A stretch of 64,000 nt of DNA from Blasia pusilla (Eukaryota > Marchantiophyta > Marchantiopsida > Blasiales), in NCBI GenBank assembly GCA_050084515.1, contig CM114272.1, forward strand, positions 48,980,001 to 49,044,000, in the 5' to 3' direction. How positions within the stretch are numbered: position 1 is the first letter of the stretch; every line of letters starts with the position of its first letter. This document shows positions 50,378-63,394 of the stretch, in pieces. The notes beneath the pieces are model-generated. The model saw nothing but the letters and a program-made list of their open reading frames with translations, was not told the origin of the DNA and searched no databases. Both the position numbers and the translations under genes were made by a program.

Positions 50378-50640
50378 AAGCATGCTAAGAAGAGCCGACA
50401 CCAAGTGAGATTCCAAGTAGAGGAGCAAGTGTGGTTTAGTGTGAAGAATCTCTCTCTTTTGAAGGAATTGTCCTCAAAGCTGTCTGCCAAGTACGTTGGA
50501 CCGTATGTGATCAAGGCAAATTGTTTGAGGATATGTATATCTTGGAGCTGCCAAAAGAGTTCAAGATTCATTTGACTTTCCATGTGTCATTATTGAAGAA
50601 GTGTCTTCAGGATCATGTATGTCCTGAGTAGAGACAGATG
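50378..50640 (+). pseudogene. gypsy integrase C-terminal fragment
   Basis: Reads AKKSRHQVRFQVEEQVWFS, then LLKELSSKLSAKYVGPYVI, the C-terminal domain of gypsy integrases (usually F-x-x-G-D-x-V-W-L and KL-x-x-R-x-x-GPF). It continues as LELPKEFKIHLTFHVSLLKKC in another frame. It is of a different gypsy family from copies A and B. Confidence 0.7.
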
Positions 50641-50651
50641 TTGAGATGAGC

Positions 50652-50808
50652 GGGTTAGGGTTGCTTGTACATACCCTATATAATTGAGAAGGGGACCAGC
50701 CTCCACTCATTCTCTCATTGCAAACTTTTGTTCTCCATGGTGGTGTGTGAGTGTGAGAGTCGTTTCCCGCCAATTATGCTTCTTTAGCAGTTTTCCACAG
50801 TTAGTACT
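50652..50808 (+). repeat. Partial copia LTR
   Basis: The last 157 bp of the LTR, from GGGTTAGGGTTGC through the TATA box to GTTTTCCACA, without the front half. It splits two gypsy fragments. Confidence 0.85.
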
Positions 50809-50814
50809 TGGCAG

Positions 50815-51085
50815 TTTACGGAGGGAATGGTTCAGGATCAAGATTACCATGAAGTATTTATTCAGAATAAGAAGGCCTTATGACTATTTTCTGATTTGTC
50901 TCCACAACAATATACAGAATATAAAGCACTTTTGTTACTGTATCTAGAGGTGTTTTCCCTTACCATAGATGTGATGAAGGGAATTCTTGCTAAATTTGGA
51001 GAGCATAGCATTGATCTTAAACCCGGCGCCGTTCCGGTAAGGATGCGTCATACCTTGAACACACCTCGAACAGTGAGACTTTAGG
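50815..51085 (+). pseudogene. gypsy protease-RT linker fragment
   Basis: Short frames give PQQYTEYKALLLLYLEVF, then GEHSIDLKPGAVPVRMRH, the conserved block just before gypsy RT (H-x-I-x-L-x-PGA-x-P-x-R). RT itself is missing; the homology ends near 51085. Confidence 0.7.
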
Positions 51086-51089
51086 ACCT

Positions 51090-51690
51090 CCTACTTCTAT
51101 GCCCAAAGTTCCATACAAATATTCTTCCCCTTCTCTGTCCCTTCTCAACATCCGCCTCTTTTGTTCTTACTTGTGAGCCGGACATTTTCTGCAATCGCAG
51201 GTACCATACAAACAAACCCTTGGCCTCTTTCTCGAGTTAGCTCCTTCTAAAACCCACTGGATCTCGAGGGGGTTGGGATAGGGTACGGCTGGAGGAGGAG
51301 AAGGTGGGGTATTACTAGGGAGGGAAACGGAGGAAGGGATATGTGCTCGTGTAAGAGACTATTGTAGCGTTTAGGGTTCAATGATTTCTAGGACCCGAGC
51401 AGGATGCTCTATGACACGGGGTAGAGGTCCTTAGGATGAATGTTTGCATGTATGGGTAATTCCGTGTGAGCGAGGAGGGATCAAAATTACTGAAAAGGTC
51501 GTAAAAAAAATGAGGGCATAAAAAGTATGGTTGGGCATTTAAGAAAGCTCTGAAAGAGAGGAGGGAGTCAGATAAGTCTGCAAAAGGAAAAGCATCAAAT
51601 ATATGCAAGAGTTTCACACCTTTCCTTGGAAAATTGCAAACGCATTAAGGTATTGATACGTTAGTCCACACGATAACAGCCGCCGAGAAA
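51090..51690. other. No gene recognised
   Basis: Between gypsy debris and the inverted copia fragment. Short open frames show no domain. Confidence 0.5.
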
Positions 51691-51694
51691 TCTG

Positions 51695-52560
51695 TAGAAA
51701 ATTGCTAAAGAAGCATAACTTGTGGGAGACGACTCACACACTCACACACCATTATGGAGAAAGAATGAGTGGAGGCTAATCCCCTTCTCAATTATATAAG
51801 ATGTGTTCGAGCAACCCTAACCCTCATCCTAACCATAGTCTTGAGTTAGACTAAGTGTGATTAACTAACCCTAGTTAAGATAATCATGTTTAACTAACTA
51901 ACCAAGATTAAACTTCCCTACTTCGTGTGAGTACCAAATGTAGTAGTTCATGTGTCCAATGAGTTTGACTATTACTTAGTCTTGAATACTCCCCCTCGAG
52001 CTCATATCGATATCTCTAACACCGAAATCATTTCTAAACATCTCAAATTTATCTCTAGACTATGTCTTTGTAAAGATATCAACAATTTATTGATATATAC
52101 CTATATACACAAGATCATTTTCTCTTTGATAAAATGATAGTGCATCTCAACATGCTTTATTCAAGCATGAAACATATGGCTAGTTGCAAGCTTGATGCTA
52201 CTAATATTATTTGCATATATTACATTAAGTCTTAAGTTACTAACATCAATCCTAAGATAAATGAAAAACCAAATATGGAATGTCTATCAGCATCTAAAAA
52301 TCCCTACAATTATGAACTCGGAGAAGGTTCAAATTGAAGTTCGGAATTAACAAAGAAATTTATATACCGCATAGTTCTCCTCACAACACCAAGGTAAGGT
52401 TATTGCGATGCTTGCATAAATTGGCTCACTATGCCAACGGCGTAGCTTAAATCTCATCTAATTATAATAAGATAAATCAAACTTCTAATCATAACACCAA
52501 TTCCGACATGCTTGGTGAATTAAAATATTTTTGGATCTCAAACTTTCTTGAAATCATGCT
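51695..52560 (-). mobile_element. Ty1/copia retrotransposon, copy C, inverted 3' fragment
   Basis: The LTR at 51695-51988 is the inverse complement of the copia LTR (TATA box on the minus strand near 51800). It is followed by the polypurine tract (CCCCCTCGAGCTC on the plus strand) and decayed RNase H sequence that can be traced by eye to roughly 52500 (for example around AAAGACATAGTCTAGAG and CAAGCTTGATGCTACTAATAT). No open frame survives. Confidence 0.82.
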
Positions 52561-54181
52561 TATAAGTAAAATTAGGACTTAAGTCCATTTAAATCTGAAC
52601 CCAACATCATCCTCTTTTGCAACTAATCGAGTCTATATCTATTACCGACAACCATCATAGTAAGATCTTGAAGATAAAATGTCCAAAACTTTGTTGACGT
52701 TTATTTTGCTTGTATCTTTGGATATCTCCACGAATGAAGGCTAGAAATTGTTGTGGACCAAGTCCTCACAGACCTCAAACTGCGGTCGTTCCCGATGGAA
52801 ACAACCATATTCAATCATAGGCAATGTAATTGATGCATTCCGTATAGAATTAATGCAAGATGCATCTTTTAAAATAACTTCATAAAGCCTTTAAGGTTCC
52901 AATAAAGTCTTGAAGGATGATATGTACGCATACGATGCCATAGGAGGCTAACATCACTCTTCACTTTCCCCATGTATAATCTCCCTTTCAAGAAACATTG
53001 TCTACTCTCCCTGACTACTTATATATTCTCCCTTATGAGAAACACTATCTAATCCCCATCATCTACAGGTACTATGATGGGTACTTCATGCCGGATTGGT
53101 GACAAACGAGGAAATAGATGAAGTAAATAGAAGACAGGTTGAAATATGAAAAGGGGAGACTCATGATGTTCACAAATGGCAGCTATTGCTACTCACTTCT
53201 ATTTGTCTAATTGTATCTAATGATTTTTCTTCAATGGAGGTGAGGAAGTTGGGCAAGGTGCTCCATAATGCATCACAGACTAGAGCCATGGCATGCTTTC
53301 ATACAGATACTTATTTGCACAAGTGATAGTCAAAGTCAATACATGAGCGATCTATAAGATACTGTAGCAGGACCAGGTAGACTATCATGGACTGATAATA
53401 TCCCTGGTACCTCCTGCCATGGTAACAATCTTTGAAATATCAAAGAATTTTGAATTACCCACTGAGACATATTTGGCGGTGAAGTATGTCTCGCGGGCAG
53501 CAACCATGCAGTGTGTGAGCCCCTGCGCCCCACACTAATGCTACCACAAGATCAAAACTTTCAGAGTTGCAATATTCCTAAGGGCAAACTTGCCACGTGT
53601 GTATCACTCATTGTAACCACCTTTAGACAGGTACCAAAGTGAGATTTAGGTCTGAAAACATGGATATACACTGGAGGGTGTACTTGCTAACTGCCAGCAT
53701 GAGAACGATTGGAAGCTTCAAAGAGAGTCCGAGAACCATAATCAACTTGATTTTGGTTCTCGGAACAAAATGGCAGTTTGATTCTCCTCACCACAATTAA
53801 CGTCAGCAATACCTGTGTCAGTTGGCAAAGTCGATACGACAACTATGCCTGGTAGCAGAAGATACCGCCTCAATCTCATTTGTGCCACTACAAATGTTGT
53901 TCAGGAATAGCAATGACCTGGAGATATCCTAGATAATATAGTGGCGTTAGAGCCGCCTTGCGTTTAAGGTCAGACCAATCCAGATGTTTTGCATCAGAAT
54001 ACTCCCGTTAATAATTTTTACCACTCGTCACAATTTATAAACCTCAAGATCTTGCATTGAAATAATATTCATAAGCAAGAAAGGACAAACCCCATCATGA
54101 CTCGCAGACATGAACAAAGAGTTTGGTCTCCGGCGACTTTAAACACTTCATTAGTTGCAAATTGTAGAACCAGTATACGGA
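52560..54181. other. No gene recognised
   Basis: AT-rich, possibly further copia decay up to about 52950. The part from 53100 on is unidentified. The last few hundred bases are the expected 3' region of the aspartyl-tRNA synthetase transcript. Confidence 0.45.
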
Positions 54182-57100
54182 TCAAGGTGCTAGCCTCTGA
54201 GGATCACGAGGGAACATTGAGGTTTTACGGATGTTCCCCAGAGCACAGAACAGCATTACCACTCGTTCCAAACCAACACCAATCCCTCCATGTGGCACGA
54301 CTCCATATCTGTGGAAAATGAACCACATTAGGTCAAAAAGAAGTGTCCAATGGACTGTTTGATATTTCCTTGAGGCCATGCAGAGCATGAATTACTAATC
54401 TCATTATTAACAAACAGGAGATACCACAGACCTGAAAGAATCGATGTATGTTGACAAACTCTTCACATCAATGCCACATTCTGTGATTCGCTTAGTTAAA
54501 AGTACTGGATCATGAACACGTTGAGCACCCGATATGATTTCCTCCCCTGCAGAGTGACAAACAAATACCACATATACTTATTGGTTGGGATATTCTACCT
54601 TCACTGTCTTTGGTTAATAGAGGCAAACACCATTCAAAGGCAAACACCATCCATAAGAGCTTGGACTTCTTCAAAACACTGTTCTGCAGCAAATTTAATC
54701 TTCAAGATATCAGCCCAGTGAATTACCTGCAAGTCTCCTTAAATTCCAGTGCCTAGGGTAATCAAAAGACAGTACCTCTGATGAAAACATCAAACGAGTT
54801 TGTGTATCTGGGATCATCAGCACAGGGCATTGTGTAAAAGGGCCTGACAGCAAGAGGATATCGATGAAGTATGTAAAAGTCTGTATCATATCTGGTGACA
54901 AAACCAACATTGAATTAGATACACTGCAAACCAATATGGTCACTTGAACTGAGGAATCTACTAAGAACAGGCTAAGACAGTACAAAAAGAAAGGGTTTAT
55001 TGTACACACTTTTCCTTCACAAGCTGACCCAGCTTTCTCTCTGACTCGGTGTTGAGATCTCCCATTGGGTCCACCACTGTTCCTGCCTCCTGCTTGACAG
55101 ATGTAGGATGCCTTTGACATCAATATTTGCTAAACCCGGCTCCAACAAGAAAATTCACTCACTGTTATCCATGACTTTGATCCAACAAAACCCACTAAGA
55201 CCTTTCATGACAAAATAGTTGCAGCAAACAACTGCTCTGTAAACCCACCTTGAGCATTTGCACACCCTCATCAAATGTCAATCGCAAAGTTTCCCTCCTG
55301 TACTGTCAACACCAAAACAAAACAGCATCAACTAGTCGTCCTAGATAAGCATACTCTCAACAGTTTCTGGCAAAAAGTCACTATGGTACAATTTTTTAGA
55401 AGCAACCAAGAAAAGCATGTTCTACAGACAGTGTAGCACAAACCCTACTTATGTATTCCTGAACTTACTTCAAGAGCTATCACCTTCCTAATACATCATA
55501 TTTAGCATATTAGTGGAGACTGTTGATTACAAATGGTCTGGAAACTGAACGAGATGACCAGAAATCCCTCTAATGCACATATTACCACATGTTATCTTCG
55601 AGCAGAAGAGCTATCATGACAGCACTGCACACATGAACAGAAGAGAGAACTTATGGGTTCCAGGGAAAGTTGGCTCTAGTTTTGGATTAAATGTCATACC
55701 TTTCAAAGCTGTGCTTCAGTATCACATACCTTTAAAGGCTCAAAAGGATGCTGTAGATTGATGGCTTCCAGTTCCTTCTTGCATTTCAAATTCAGACTAT
55801 CAAAGATATACACAAATAGCGTGTCGAGCAAATCTATCACCTGCACAATTCATTTCCAGAAGGACCATCTATTCTTCAGAAACTTCCCGTGTTCATAAAC
55901 TCAGGTTACACAAAGCTGAAAGCACCTTGAAACTGGTCATACGAAATAAAACAAACTGGAAGAGAGGTAAAATTTCAGGGTTGAAGGTGTGACTCCAAAC
56001 ACCAAGAAGAAATAGTTACTTAGTGTTTAATAGCTCCTTGCTCTGCTTGAGTTCATAGAGAAGAATCTCACCTCAAAGTAGTGCTCTTTGATTTCCATTT
56101 CCAGATCAAGGCCCGTGAATTCACACAAGTGACGATGGGTGAAGGAATTCTCAGCCCTGAAAACAGGGCCAATTTCAAAAACACGCCCAAAATCTGCACA
56201 AATTCCCATTTGTTTGTGCAGTTGAGGTGATTGAGCTAGACAAGCAGGTTGTCCTCTGTAGTCCAGAGTGAATACTGAAGATCCTCCCTCACTAGCTCCA
56301 GCGTTCAATTTTGGAGTATGAATCTCAACAAAATCCTCGGCCACCAAAAATTCTCTGAAAAACTGTGAACAGCGATGATGCAATATTTAATCTTTAATGT
56401 TGCCCTCTACAGAGATGTCTGAGACGGACGCAGCCTAACCGTAAGAGCTGTGGAATAACTTTTGGGACATAAAATTCAAGATCAAGCTCACCATAGAGAC
56501 ATGAGATTGCACTCGGAATATTGCTTGATTTGCTGGGGTCCTCAAGTCAAGCACTCTGTTGTTAAGCCTCGTGTCTTGCCCCACGCGGACATACTGCTTT
56601 CCTTCCTGGGAAATAGAGATAATACGGGTCGGTTCGGTGAGAGATGGAGATTTCTGATAGGACAATCAATTTCGATTCGTTTGTTATGAATCTACCACTA
56701 TCAATATTGAACATCGATAGAAGTATTCACAACAAATGAATCGCTTTTCCATGCTCGACTTCCCAGCTTAGGGTTTGACTGAACGAGGTGGTTCAGCTCA
56801 CCTTCTCCGCACCTTCAAGGTCTAGATCACTTCGTGACGCATCTTCCAGAGTAATCGGCAGGTTCGCCAATGCCTTTGAGATACAAAAAACTTTTCGTGT
56901 TTGAATCTCTACCTGCAGTTCTTCAATTAGTACTGCTCATTGTGTCACTGCGGTCAGACCATGACTCTACATGATTGACTGTTGAAGTAACTGATGTAAC
57001 TCGACTTGCTGTATGTAAGAAAGATGACCAAGAACAGCTGCCATTTCGTTTCAAACATATCGACAGGAAATCCCGCCCTGCATCCTCCTTCAATTTCTGA

Positions 57101-57779
57101 ATATTAAACCTTGCATTCTAAAACTGACGTAGTTAATGGGGCTACTGATGTGACTGAACCAGAATTGATGGCCTGAGGTTGACTGCGATCATCAATTTAG
57201 AGGGTGATCTAATGTGACTCTCGGCCAATTCGGCTTCATCTACAGAAAAAAGCAGAGGATTACTTGTTGTGAGCATCCCGCAACGGCAACAGGGGGAATT
57301 GAAACCACGCCTTCCACATCTATGATAGATTCCTTATTCAGGCCTGATATGTACTTGATCATCTGCTTGCTGACAACATTATCAACAAGTGACGCCAAAC
57401 ACTGCACAGTGTATCCCGCCTCTCTCACGGTTAAGAAAACCATCTTCCCCTTGCCACGAACGGCGTGCACACGCCCGCGGATGAAAACAGTCTGCCCACT
57501 CAATTCTGAAGTCAGCTGCTGTACTTTCGTCCATATTCTTCCCGACTGCACCGAGCTTTGCATTGCATGCAGCTCCACATCGCCATAATTCCCTGCCAAT
57601 GGATCCATTTCCTCCTTCACTGCAGCTGCTTGCATTTGCTTGGCTAGCAGCCTCTCAGCTTTCTTTGCATCCCTGGGATTCACAGCCTTCTCCTTCTTCT
57701 TCTCAATTCCTGCACTCGTCGGATTTTGAACTACCACCGTGGTCACCATCTCCGTGTTATCTAATCCTCCTTCCTCCAT
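54182..57779 (-). CDS. AspRS: Aspartyl-tRNA synthetase, cytosolic (class IIb)
   Basis: Ten exons on the minus strand join in frame to 544 residues: 57779-57264, 56912-56802, 56605-56492, 56362-56072, 55840-55730, 55302-55249, 55089-55010, 54891-54776, 54546-54432 and 54308-54182. All introns are GT-AG and the phases fit. An N-terminal Lys/Ala-rich extension ([19 protein letters not shown]) is typical of eukaryotic cytosolic forms and assists tRNA binding. An OB-fold anticodon domain follows ([22 protein letters not shown]). The catalytic core has [17 protein letters not shown], motif 2 [16 protein letters not shown] (from residue 315) and motif 3 [12 protein letters not shown] (Arg518). It ends [10 protein letters not shown]. 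The enzyme charges tRNA-Asp with aspartate using ATP. No coding defect is visible, so it is probably functional. Confidence 0.96.
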
Positions 57780-59345
57780 TGCTCCCTAATCCCTGACTCT
57801 GTTACTTTGTCCTTGGGAAACAAATTTGTAAAGCGAACTTTTTCAAGTGAGCCCACAAACCCTAAAGGTCAGTCAGACAGTCGAGTCCAGTTCTCCTCCT
57901 CCTTAAGGCATCGTATTCCGTCGCATTCCTTACTAGTAGAATGGCCGAGCATTGCACGGGTGTATGCGGCCGTCTGTAAAGAGTGCGGCCAGACGGTTAT
58001 AGAGTGTATTTATTTTTAGCCGCAGAGAATAGTCTTTATTTTTAGCCGTAGATAATATTTGAAGCGGTCCGGATTCAGCGGGGGAGGAGGCAGATTGAAG
58101 GTGTTTTTGTCACTGACGAATTTAAGCAGTAGTTATGTGAGTCCGTTTGCTCATATTGTTGGGAGTACTTAGTGGAAGCTTGTATTAAAATAATAGTAGT
58201 ATTTCCCCACGCCACCTTACTAAACTTATTAAGTCATTTGTTAAATATTACATGTACCAAAAGATGAAAAATGTACACATGTCAATGTAGGAGGAAAGGG
58301 TTCTCTAAACCTATCCTCTTTTAATAACATAGACGCGCACTAGTACCAAGAACATGTGTTTGGAGCGAATTTGTTGGACTACACAATGTATTGAAATATT
58401 ATGCACAGTAGTTTGAAGAACATGTATCAAGAGGCTTGTGTAAAATAATCTGAAATACAATAAGGGGTGAAGTGTGTGTTGAAGTGGGAATGTTGCAGAT
58501 CGAAGAAAAAAAACGTCGCAATTGTAACCATATTGACATGAGTGAGAGTAGAAAACAAATCGCATAGAATAGAGAAGGTGTGTGGGTACCCAATGGTGGA
58601 TGGAATTCATAGCGGAGGGTACCCAATTGGTCTAAACGGATTCCCCCACTGACTAATGTAAAAATTCTAGTCCCTTGCGAACGTGCTAATGTAGTTTCTT
58701 TGAAGTCCATGCCCTTATGTCGCATTCCCTCCTTCTGAATTCCTGAAACATGTAAATGGACCAGGTCAAAACATGATTTAGTAAAGGGACTAAATGTAGA
58801 TATTTAAGTGTTTGGTTTTGATGAAAGATTGAGGGTTTGTACCTGTGGCAATTGCATCTTTATTGATGGATCATTATTTCTCGTCCCATGCTTTCCCCTA
58901 TGTAATGATTTCTTGGATCTGTTTGCTGGTGATGTCGTGTTCCCATAATGCGGGTACGAAGCTGTAATTATCGCAAAAACTCATTTGGTTCTCAGTGGGA
59001 CATGCAAAACGTTCCGTTGTTTCCTCATGAATGTTTTGGACATCATTGAGTATCATACTCGCAAAGTCCATATAGGTTTTAGGTACCTGATTGGCATATT
59101 CTAGATAGATGAAGTAAAAGGAGCTAGTAGAGAATTATACCTGAGAGGTATGTTGGTTCACATTGTTGTTGTTGTCATTTGAAGTAGTTGTTGTGTATAA
59201 TTCATGACGTGTGATGTAGTTGGTGTGTATATTGTACACCTCACTATCGTGTAGCAACCTGCTTTTTACCTCTAGATCTAGTGGATGAATCATTCATCGA
59301 CATTATGCAAAGTGCGAAACCGAGAGATGTTTGTGGAGAATGTAG
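57780..59345. other. AspRS upstream region; no gene recognised
   Basis: The first few hundred bases should contain the synthetase promoter. The rest is AT-rich with short open frames lacking domains. Nothing links it to the helicase remains that follow. Confidence 0.5.
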
Positions 59346-59348
59346 AAT

Positions 59349-61736
59349 TCATGTAGCAATCTGAAATGTCCTAAAGTCTTCAGATTGGAGGTGATAAAAA
59401 ATGCACAATTGTTTTCTATTTCTCACTCGTGTTAGCATTACATATATTGGTCTTGTAGCAAAGGCAGATTTGACCCCCAACAAACATCTACCTTCAATTG
59501 TAAGACCCTGACTCTTGTGTGCAATCATTGCATAGCCAAGAGTGAGTGGGAAAGTCTTTAAAGTGTACTTCATGTTAAAGCCATACCTAAGAGTGAAAAA
59601 AAAATTCCTTGTAATATCTACAAGATGACCTATGGAAGCTAACTGAATTGTGACAATGTATATTATGTGTCCCTTATAAGTCATGTCAGTAACTACACCA
59701 ATGGACCCATTTTCTGCTTTAATAGCAATATTGATATTTGATATAAGCATGGCAGTACAACCTATCGCAATGTACTTTAGTTGATGCAATTCATTATCGT
59801 TAATCCAATAAGTGAACTTTGGTAAAGGTGGCGCATCTGTGATAATCTGGACTAGAACAATGGAAGCTTGTCCAAAATACCCATTGAGGCTTACTATCTT
59901 AAAAAAATTAACATCTAAACGATGGAAGCATATGATAATTGTGCCATCCTAGATGAAGTCTCTTGGTGCACTCTCATCAACAAAGTAGTACTCAAGGCAA
60001 TTATGGATCTGTTCTATAGTTGGAATAGAGTGCCTAATGTATGTGAGAAATTTTAGATAAATAGTATCATCAACCTAACGCATGTTTGTAGATAATGTGT
60101 CTGTAGATGCCTTAGCCATTAGTGGTGAAGTCATAAGGTGGTAGAGTTCATAAATATTTGTGAATTTGTGGCTATAGACATGAGGTGATTGTGACATGTC
60201 ACTGACTAGAATAAGGAAGCATGTGAGGAAAACCACTAGATGGTTTTGTCTCATTATTGTGCATATATATGATCTAAAGGAGGCGTGGTGTAAGCATGGA
60301 GAACTCCTCTATAATGATAGTATGTGCATTGTTTAGTCTAGTGTAAGTATCAGAGTTTAGTCTAGTGTAAGTATCAGAGCATTGTGGCAGAAACTCTAGT
60401 GGTAGGAGCTAGAAGAATTCTACGCCCCACCAACTCCCAATAATTGCACATAAAGTCTATAAAATAGGTTTTACCAAATCCGGGGGCATCTTGGAGAAGG
60501 AATCGCCTTGATTTGCTACGCCTCGTCAATGTGAATAAATTTTGTTGCTCTTCATATAGACAATGCATAAGAGAATCATTAGTAAGGGAAAAAGGAGTGG
60601 GAGTATATTCTTCAGGAGAATGAGTGAGTTCATTCTCGAATATTTGGATGTTCTCACACTTGGAAATTATTTCAAAAGTGTGGAAGTTACTCCATAGATG
60701 TTCCACTGCATGTTTCTTGATGATGTTTTTTATGGACTCTATAGTGTGAATGATGCCACTGTGTAAGCATTCATGAAGGTAAGTCCATTGGGAGAAAGAA
60801 CAAGATAATATAGTGTCTTCAGATCTAAATGCAACATGTTGTAAAATGGTAGTGTAAAAAAACTCCTACCATTGACGAAGAGGATGGAACTGTGTAAATC
60901 TAACGAGACATGAGGTAGGGTAAATAAAGTTCTCAACTATGTCCAAACCTACATGAGCAAATGTTGTGGGTTTTTTAGGTCTTCAGAACCTCATATTTTG
61001 TCCTCAAGATTTTGTCCAATATTCTACGAATGATAGTGAATTTAGTGAAGAGGGCCTCTATTTACCCAATCGTCCTTTACGATTGGGTAAATAGAGGCTA
61101 CAAATGTATTTTTGTAAAGTGAAGTTCGACAATGGGGAGGGTTGGAATCAAAATATTTTACAGACTGTGAGCGAAAAATGATTGGTATTTGCATGGAGGC
61201 CAAACAGGCCTCAATGGACGATATGGAGTGGTTCAACACAACATCAGAGATGAGTTTGAGCCTAACCTCATCTAGGCTATCAAGTCCAAGACATTGAGAA
61301 ATTTTAGTATCAATATCAAGGGAACTAGTTGGCTCTGAATTGAGTGCATATTTAAAGAGGTAAAAAGACCAATCAACATTAGTGACACGTTTGATATTCA
61401 TGTGTGCCCCCCAAAGTAGTATTATCACAAGATGGTAAGGAATTACATTTCTATGGAGATGGGATGGTCTGTAGTATATCCAACGCATGGATTGTGGGTG
61501 GATATAGGGATTAATCTCATGATTACTCTCTACATGAAAGCCAAGACGGAAATATGGAAGTTGGTTATTATTCCTCCTAATGATGAATATACTCTCCTCG
61601 CAACAATGGAGTTGTGTTGTAGTGACATAATCCTTAAGCAATTGTAGGTACTAATAGGAATTATGGTTCGTAGATAAAGTTCGCATAATATCATGATCTG
61701 GTAGAGGGATGTATGCACATATTTCACATGTGACAC
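59349..61736 (-). pseudogene. Helitron-type Rep/PIF1 helicase remains
   Basis: 61641-61042 matches the region before the helicase of Helitron proteins: VIILLWGAHMNIKRVTNVDW, YLFKYALNSEPTSS, IEACLASMQIPIIFRS, and NPPHCRTSLY. 60706-60374 has the Walker A region FLLQDAPGFGKTYFIDF (G-x-G-K-T is intact as GFGKT). 59789-59349 is the C-terminal PIF1 part: IYIVTIQLASIGH, FPLTLGYAMIAHKSQGLTIEG and YVMLTRVRNRKQL. Stops and shifts separate them, and the HUH replication nuclease motif is not seen. Helitrons move by rolling-circle replication; this remnant is inactive. No 5'-TC or 3'-CTRR end was identified. Confidence 0.8.
61054..61098. repeat. Perfect 20-bp hairpin inside the helicase remains
   Basis: Arms 61054-61073 (begins GCCTCTATTTACCC) and 61079-61098 are exact inverse complements around a 5-base loop, CCTTT. 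One arm lies in the Helitron frame and the other interrupts it. Confidence 0.9.
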
Positions 61737-61739
61737 GAT

Positions 61740-63090
61740 CTATATTAGCTTGATCAACCCATAATTCATATGGTTGTGTAGACTACCTCTTCCTTATACC
61801 TCATAACGGAGAATATACTCTAGAATCTTTCCTGGTTTCTAGGGACCTGAAAATATGAATTGAGAAAGGAAGATATGTAGTCTAGTATATATGGAAGAAT
61901 TACGCACATTCTGGTGGTGCGTCCCTCCAAGTAAAATTGGTGTAAAATTTGTGTAAAATGTCTTCTATATGCCCAAGTTCTATCCATCTAATAGTTGATA
62001 CTTCATCAGAAGTCCATTGTCACGTCCTTTAGGATAGATCGATGAGATCTAGTAGAGTGTCTTCAAGAGTAGTGGAGGACAGGCCTAGGAGGTCGAGGAT
62101 GACCTGTTGAGGCCCCGGGAAACTTGAGAGAGCAAGTTCCCCCTTCGTTTTAGCTCATTTGGAGCCAAATTGAGGAACTTACTATTTTAGATAAGTACCA
62201 TTTTGAGTATATGATTGAGTTTCTATTTTTGGTAAGTGGCCCTTGACCTCCTACATCAGGTCAAGAGCCAAGGAGGTGACTTGGGAGAATAGGTTATCAT
62301 GGAGAGAGGTTGGGAGAGAGAAGGGGTATATATCCCAAGGAGAGAGAGCTTGAGAGCTCATTCTCTCTTTGTTGAACCTCTTGGCATGAGGCGGCGGAGC
62401 TATGGTCCCTTGTCTTGTGAGTGTAACCCAAGCCTCTCATTAGGAGAGTGGGTTTGGTTTGACATGAGAGAGAGTGCACACCTTTGAGAGCTATGGTGTG
62501 AGATTGTGTAGAGAGAGATTAGATCTTACTTTACAAAGAGAGAATGAGAGCTACAATGCGGGAACTTGCTAGAGTTTCGCTATGTTTCCAGGTTAGGGAC
62601 CGTGTTCCCTGCTTCATGACTCATGGGAGTGCTCACGGGAGCAAGAGTCATTCAGTTTGTTATTTTCCTTTACCATTTTTTCGTACGAGAAAGTGGCGCG
62701 CGGAAGCGCTACCCAAATGTTGGTAGAATTTGAGTGTGTGGGCAGATTATCCACGCCGGTGCTCTTGGGAGCACCATGCAGCTTTCTAATTTGTCTTTTC
62801 ACAAGTTTTACATTTTCTTTGGGAGAAATCAGCGCGGAAGATCTGCCGAATGTTGGGTAGAAGAAAGAGACATTGGGCTTTACAAAAATCCCCGTCAATT
62901 TTTACTGGAATGTTTGATTCCAAATATTTTTTAATGCTGGCGTAGATCGTGAAGCTATGCATGTTGTGCAACAAACAATGCGTAATTTGGAGTTTCAAGC
63001 AAAAAATTATGGTCAATCTTGCAAAATTGCCATTGCTAGGCGATTTTTAGGGTTAAATTGTGCAAACCCTAAACCAGCCGCCACACCGAC
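61740..63090. other. No gene recognised
   Basis: GAGAG-rich stretches at 62290-62560 and short frames without domains. It may contain the front of the TE whose leader is recognisable after 63395, but I could not fix an LTR boundary. Confidence 0.4.
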
Positions 63091-63094
63091 AGCG

Positions 63095-63205
63095 GCCGTA
63101 GCCGTCATAGTCACCGTCAACAATCAATGGTCAACCATCACCATAGACGGTCAACCGTCACCATCACCGTTCGGCCGTCACCATCAACGGTGAACCGTCA
63201 CCGTC
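63095..63205 (+). repeat. Degenerate CCGTCA repeat
   Basis: About ten copies of CCGTCA or CCATCA at irregular 6-18-bp spacing (CACCGTCAACAATCAATGG, GTCAACCGTCACCATCACC and similar). It lies just upstream of the gypsy leader homology. Confidence 0.7.
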
Positions 63206-63394
63206 AATGGTCCAGTGTACGTTGTCTACCCTTGGTTGCCATTGCTGCCGTTACGGAGTGGAGGGTCTTCCACAACGTTCGTTGATTCTCAAACTTGCGT
63301 CGCCATCACGTACTTTGTTTTGGCCACCACCGTCATCAACCTGTGATGGCATATGACCTCTTGTTATAGTGTTTGAGTTTTGATTTCATGCTCC

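Noticed and set aside
56435-56665. Separate small gene starting at the methionine near 56665
   Set aside because: It is intron sequence plus exon 3 of the aspartyl-tRNA synthetase; the splice sites at 56605 and 56492 give the correct reading.
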